Shown here piece after piece: positions 37,865 to 38,986 of a stretch of 38,986 nucleotides of DNA. A program made the translations under genes and the position numbers. The stretch's first letter is position 1; each line of letters begins with the position of its first letter. Where the stretch lies: positions 1 through 38,986 of the forward strand of contig DATIFK010000080.1 of the NCBI GenBank assembly GCA_035455265.1. The letters run 5' to 3'. Source of the stretch: MGOM01 sp035455265 (lineage in GTDB: Bacteria; Chloroflexota; Anaerolineae; Anaerolineales; E44-bin32). The notes under the pieces are model-generated. The model saw only the letters and a list, made by a program, of their open reading frames with translations. It did not search any database and had not been told where the DNA came from.

Positions 37865-37964
37865 AGGAGGCGAAAGCCTCCTCATCCCCTCGGAAGGGGC
37901 GGTTTGCCCCACGGCTCGGGAGGCGGTGTGAAGAAGGCCAGGACCGGCGGAGGCGGGCGACCGC
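37865..37964 (+). promoter_or_regulatory. Structured leader with competing hairpins
   Basis: Three hairpins in about 46 nt: AGGAGGC-GAAA-GCCTCCT (37865-37882), CCCCT-CGGA-AGGGG (37886-37899) and GGGGC-GGTTT-GCCCC (37896-37910). The second and third share GGGG 37896-37899, so they exclude each other. GCCTCC (37876-37881) can pair with GGAGGC at 37866-37871, at 37919-37924 (ribosome binding site of a short ORF) or at 37949-37954 (ribosome binding site of the main gene). This suggests translational control; it matches no riboswitch class I know. Confidence 0.45.
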
Positions 37965-37972
37965 GTGGGTGA
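37928..37972 (+). CDS. Short upstream ORF (14 codons)
   Basis: GTG 37928 has GGGAGG at 37918-37923 and encodes VKKARTGGGGRPRG before TGA 37970-37972, overlapping the GTG of the next gene at 37965. Basic and Gly-rich, with no recognisable function; its position suggests translational coupling or a regulatory peptide. It may be chance. Confidence 0.3.
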   Translation: MKKARTGGGGRPRG

Positions 37973-38807
37973 AAGCTTCGACCGCTCCGCCGCTGACTAC
38001 CAGCGCGCTCGCTTCCTTGCTCTCATTCACAGGATCCAGTCGGTGGTGTCGGGCCGGCCGCGCCGGCTGCTGGCCTTCGACGAGGTGCGCGAGCGGCTGC
38101 GCCTGGGCGGGCCCCTTTATCGCGGCGTCCAGAGCGTGCCGCTGGCCCAGATCATCGGCAGCGTCGATCGATACCGCGATTTCGACCGGCTGTTTCTGCC
38201 GACGCAGTCGCACACCGAGGACCGCTGGAGGAAGATCAGCCGCGCTTGGTACGACGAAGTCGACCTGCCGCCGGTCCTGCTCTACAAGGTGGGCGAGGTC
38301 TACTTCGTCGTCGACGGCAACCACCGCGTCTCCGTCGCTCGGGAACACGGCCAGACCCACATCGATGCTGAAGTGCGCGAGGTGGAGTCGCGCGTGCCCG
38401 TCACCCCGGACATCCGCGCGGAGGACCTGCAGCGCATGGGGGAAACGGTGGAGTTCCTGGAACGAACGCGGCTCGATCGGCTGCGCCCCGAGGCCGTCGT
38501 CGAACCGACCATCCTGGGCGGCTACGACCGCCTGCTCGAGCACATCTGCGTCCACCGCTACTTCATGGGCATCGACGAGAAACGGCCGGTCTCTGAGGAA
38601 GAGTCGGTGACCCACTGGTACGACACGCTCTACCGCCCCGTGGTCGATCTGGTGGAGTCCTCCGACGTCCTGGATGAGTTCCCCGGCCGCACGGCCACGG
38701 ACCTGTACCTGTGGATCATGGACCACCTGCACTTCCTGCGCGGTCAACCGGGCGGGGAACAGGCCGGTCCGGCCGATGCGGCGGAGGACTTCATCGAGTC
38801 GGCTTGA
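37965..38807 (+). CDS. ParB/sulfiredoxin-fold protein, DUF4032-like
   Basis: A 280-residue protein. The core VYFVVDGNHRVSVAREHGQTHIDAEVREV (about 108-136) is the DGNHRVSVAR nucleotide-binding motif of the ParB/sulfiredoxin fold, seen also in DUF4032 proteins. The N-terminal part is helical with many Arg. The C-terminal VTHWYDTLYRPVVDLVESSDVLDEFPGRTATDLYLWIMDH is, from memory, conserved with DUF4032-type proteins of Chloroflexota and Actinobacteria. No helix-turn-helix or parS-binding domain is evident, so it is not a partition protein; a nucleotide-binding or phosphotransfer role is possible. GTG 37965 has GGAGGC 10 nt upstream and overlaps a short ORF; the leader may control it. Confidence 0.75.
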   Translation: MGESFDRSAADYQRARFLALIHRIQSVVSGRPRRLLAFDEVRERLRLGGPLYRGVQSVPLAQIIGSVDRYRDFDRLFLPTQSHTEDRWRKISRAWYDEVDLPPVLLYKVGEVYFVVDGNHRVSVAREHGQTHIDAEVREVESRVPVTPDIRAEDLQRMGETVEFLERTRLDRLRPEAVVEPTILGGYDRLLEHICVHRYFMGIDEKRPVSEEESVTHWYDTLYRPVVDLVESSDVLDEFPGRTATDLYLWIMDHLHFLRGQPGGEQAGPADAAEDFIESA

Positions 38808-38900
38808 GGACCTTCTCGACCTTTCCAGATCGAGCAGGCCCATATCAAGCGTTCGGTGTTGGGCCTCGGAACACTCAAAGACGCCGGCGTGGCGGTCACC

Positions 38901-38986
38901 CTAGAAGCCCCGAATCAGATTCCCCAGCAACAGCACCAGAAAGGCCAGTGCCATGAGCGTGTAGGGGGCGACGGACACCGATAGAA
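38901..38986 (-). CDS. C-terminal end of a membrane protein (partial)
   Basis: A minus-strand frame enters from the right window edge and stops with TAG at 38901-38903. Its 27 visible residues include APYTLMALAFLVLLLGNLI, a membrane helix, and end RGF. Too short to name; a transporter or other integral membrane protein is likely. Confidence 0.5.
   Translation of the reverse strand, partial: LSVSVAPYTLMALAFLVLLLGNLIRGF

Noticed and set aside
37965..38807. Chromosome-partition ParB
   Set aside because: It has the ParB/sulfiredoxin-type DGNHRVSVAR motif but no helix-turn-helix domain, no parA neighbour and no parS-like sites.

Overview
The window is GC-rich, densely coded bacterial DNA. Its features suggest a Chloroflexota (Anaerolineae-like) genome: a fused transaldolase/glucose-6-phosphate isomerase, an ECF sigma factor next to a DUF5667 protein, an FmdE-family protein, a ParB/DUF4032-like protein, many GTG starts and 4-nt GTGA/ATGA gene overlaps, and tRNA genes without encoded CCA. 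The phylum call is an inference from gene content; no rRNA or marker gene is present to prove it.

Left part (1-6.2 kb, + strand): the tail of an unidentified gene, an FmdE-family protein, then a self-contained export module: a TetR regulator with a palindromic operator touching its start codon, two FtsX/MacB-type permeases, a LolD-type ATPase and a lipoprotein adaptor. From 6.2 to 16.3 kb the minus strand carries ten genes in a row: folE, a HEPN-like protein, a patatin, a small membrane protein, an esterase, then tkt-rpiB-tal/pgi (non-oxidative pentose phosphate pathway) coupled by 4-nt overlaps to a PD-(D/E)XK nuclease-like protein, and a secreted metallophosphatase.

Middle part (16.4-27.9 kb): a folate operon on the + strand (FolM-like pteridine reductase, folB, folK) ends in a coupled FAD amine/amino-acid oxidase. 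A minus operon (cyclase-family hydrolase, small anchored protein, HOGA-like 4-hydroxy-2-oxoglutarate aldolase) diverges from an M20 peptidase. A tRNA-Pro(GGG) with a near-consensus promoter, an SDR with substituted catalytic residues, a beta-hydroxyacid dehydrogenase, a thiolase and hemW follow.

Right part (27.9-39.0 kb): a membrane protein with an internal duplication; a decayed patch (truncated alcohol dehydrogenase, phage-type small gene) abutting a tRNA(CAT) gene; argF; a degenerate repeat block; an SDR-DUF2867 protein; then an ECF sigma factor, its DUF5667 membrane partner and a divergent secreted PKD protein. The last two share a cysteine-containing CxGDWxCVR repeat unit and the same C-terminal tail. 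That locus is the best candidate for an undescribed system. A MalK-type ATPase and a ParB-like protein preceded by a structured leader with a short upstream ORF close the window, followed by the C-terminus of a membrane protein on the minus strand.
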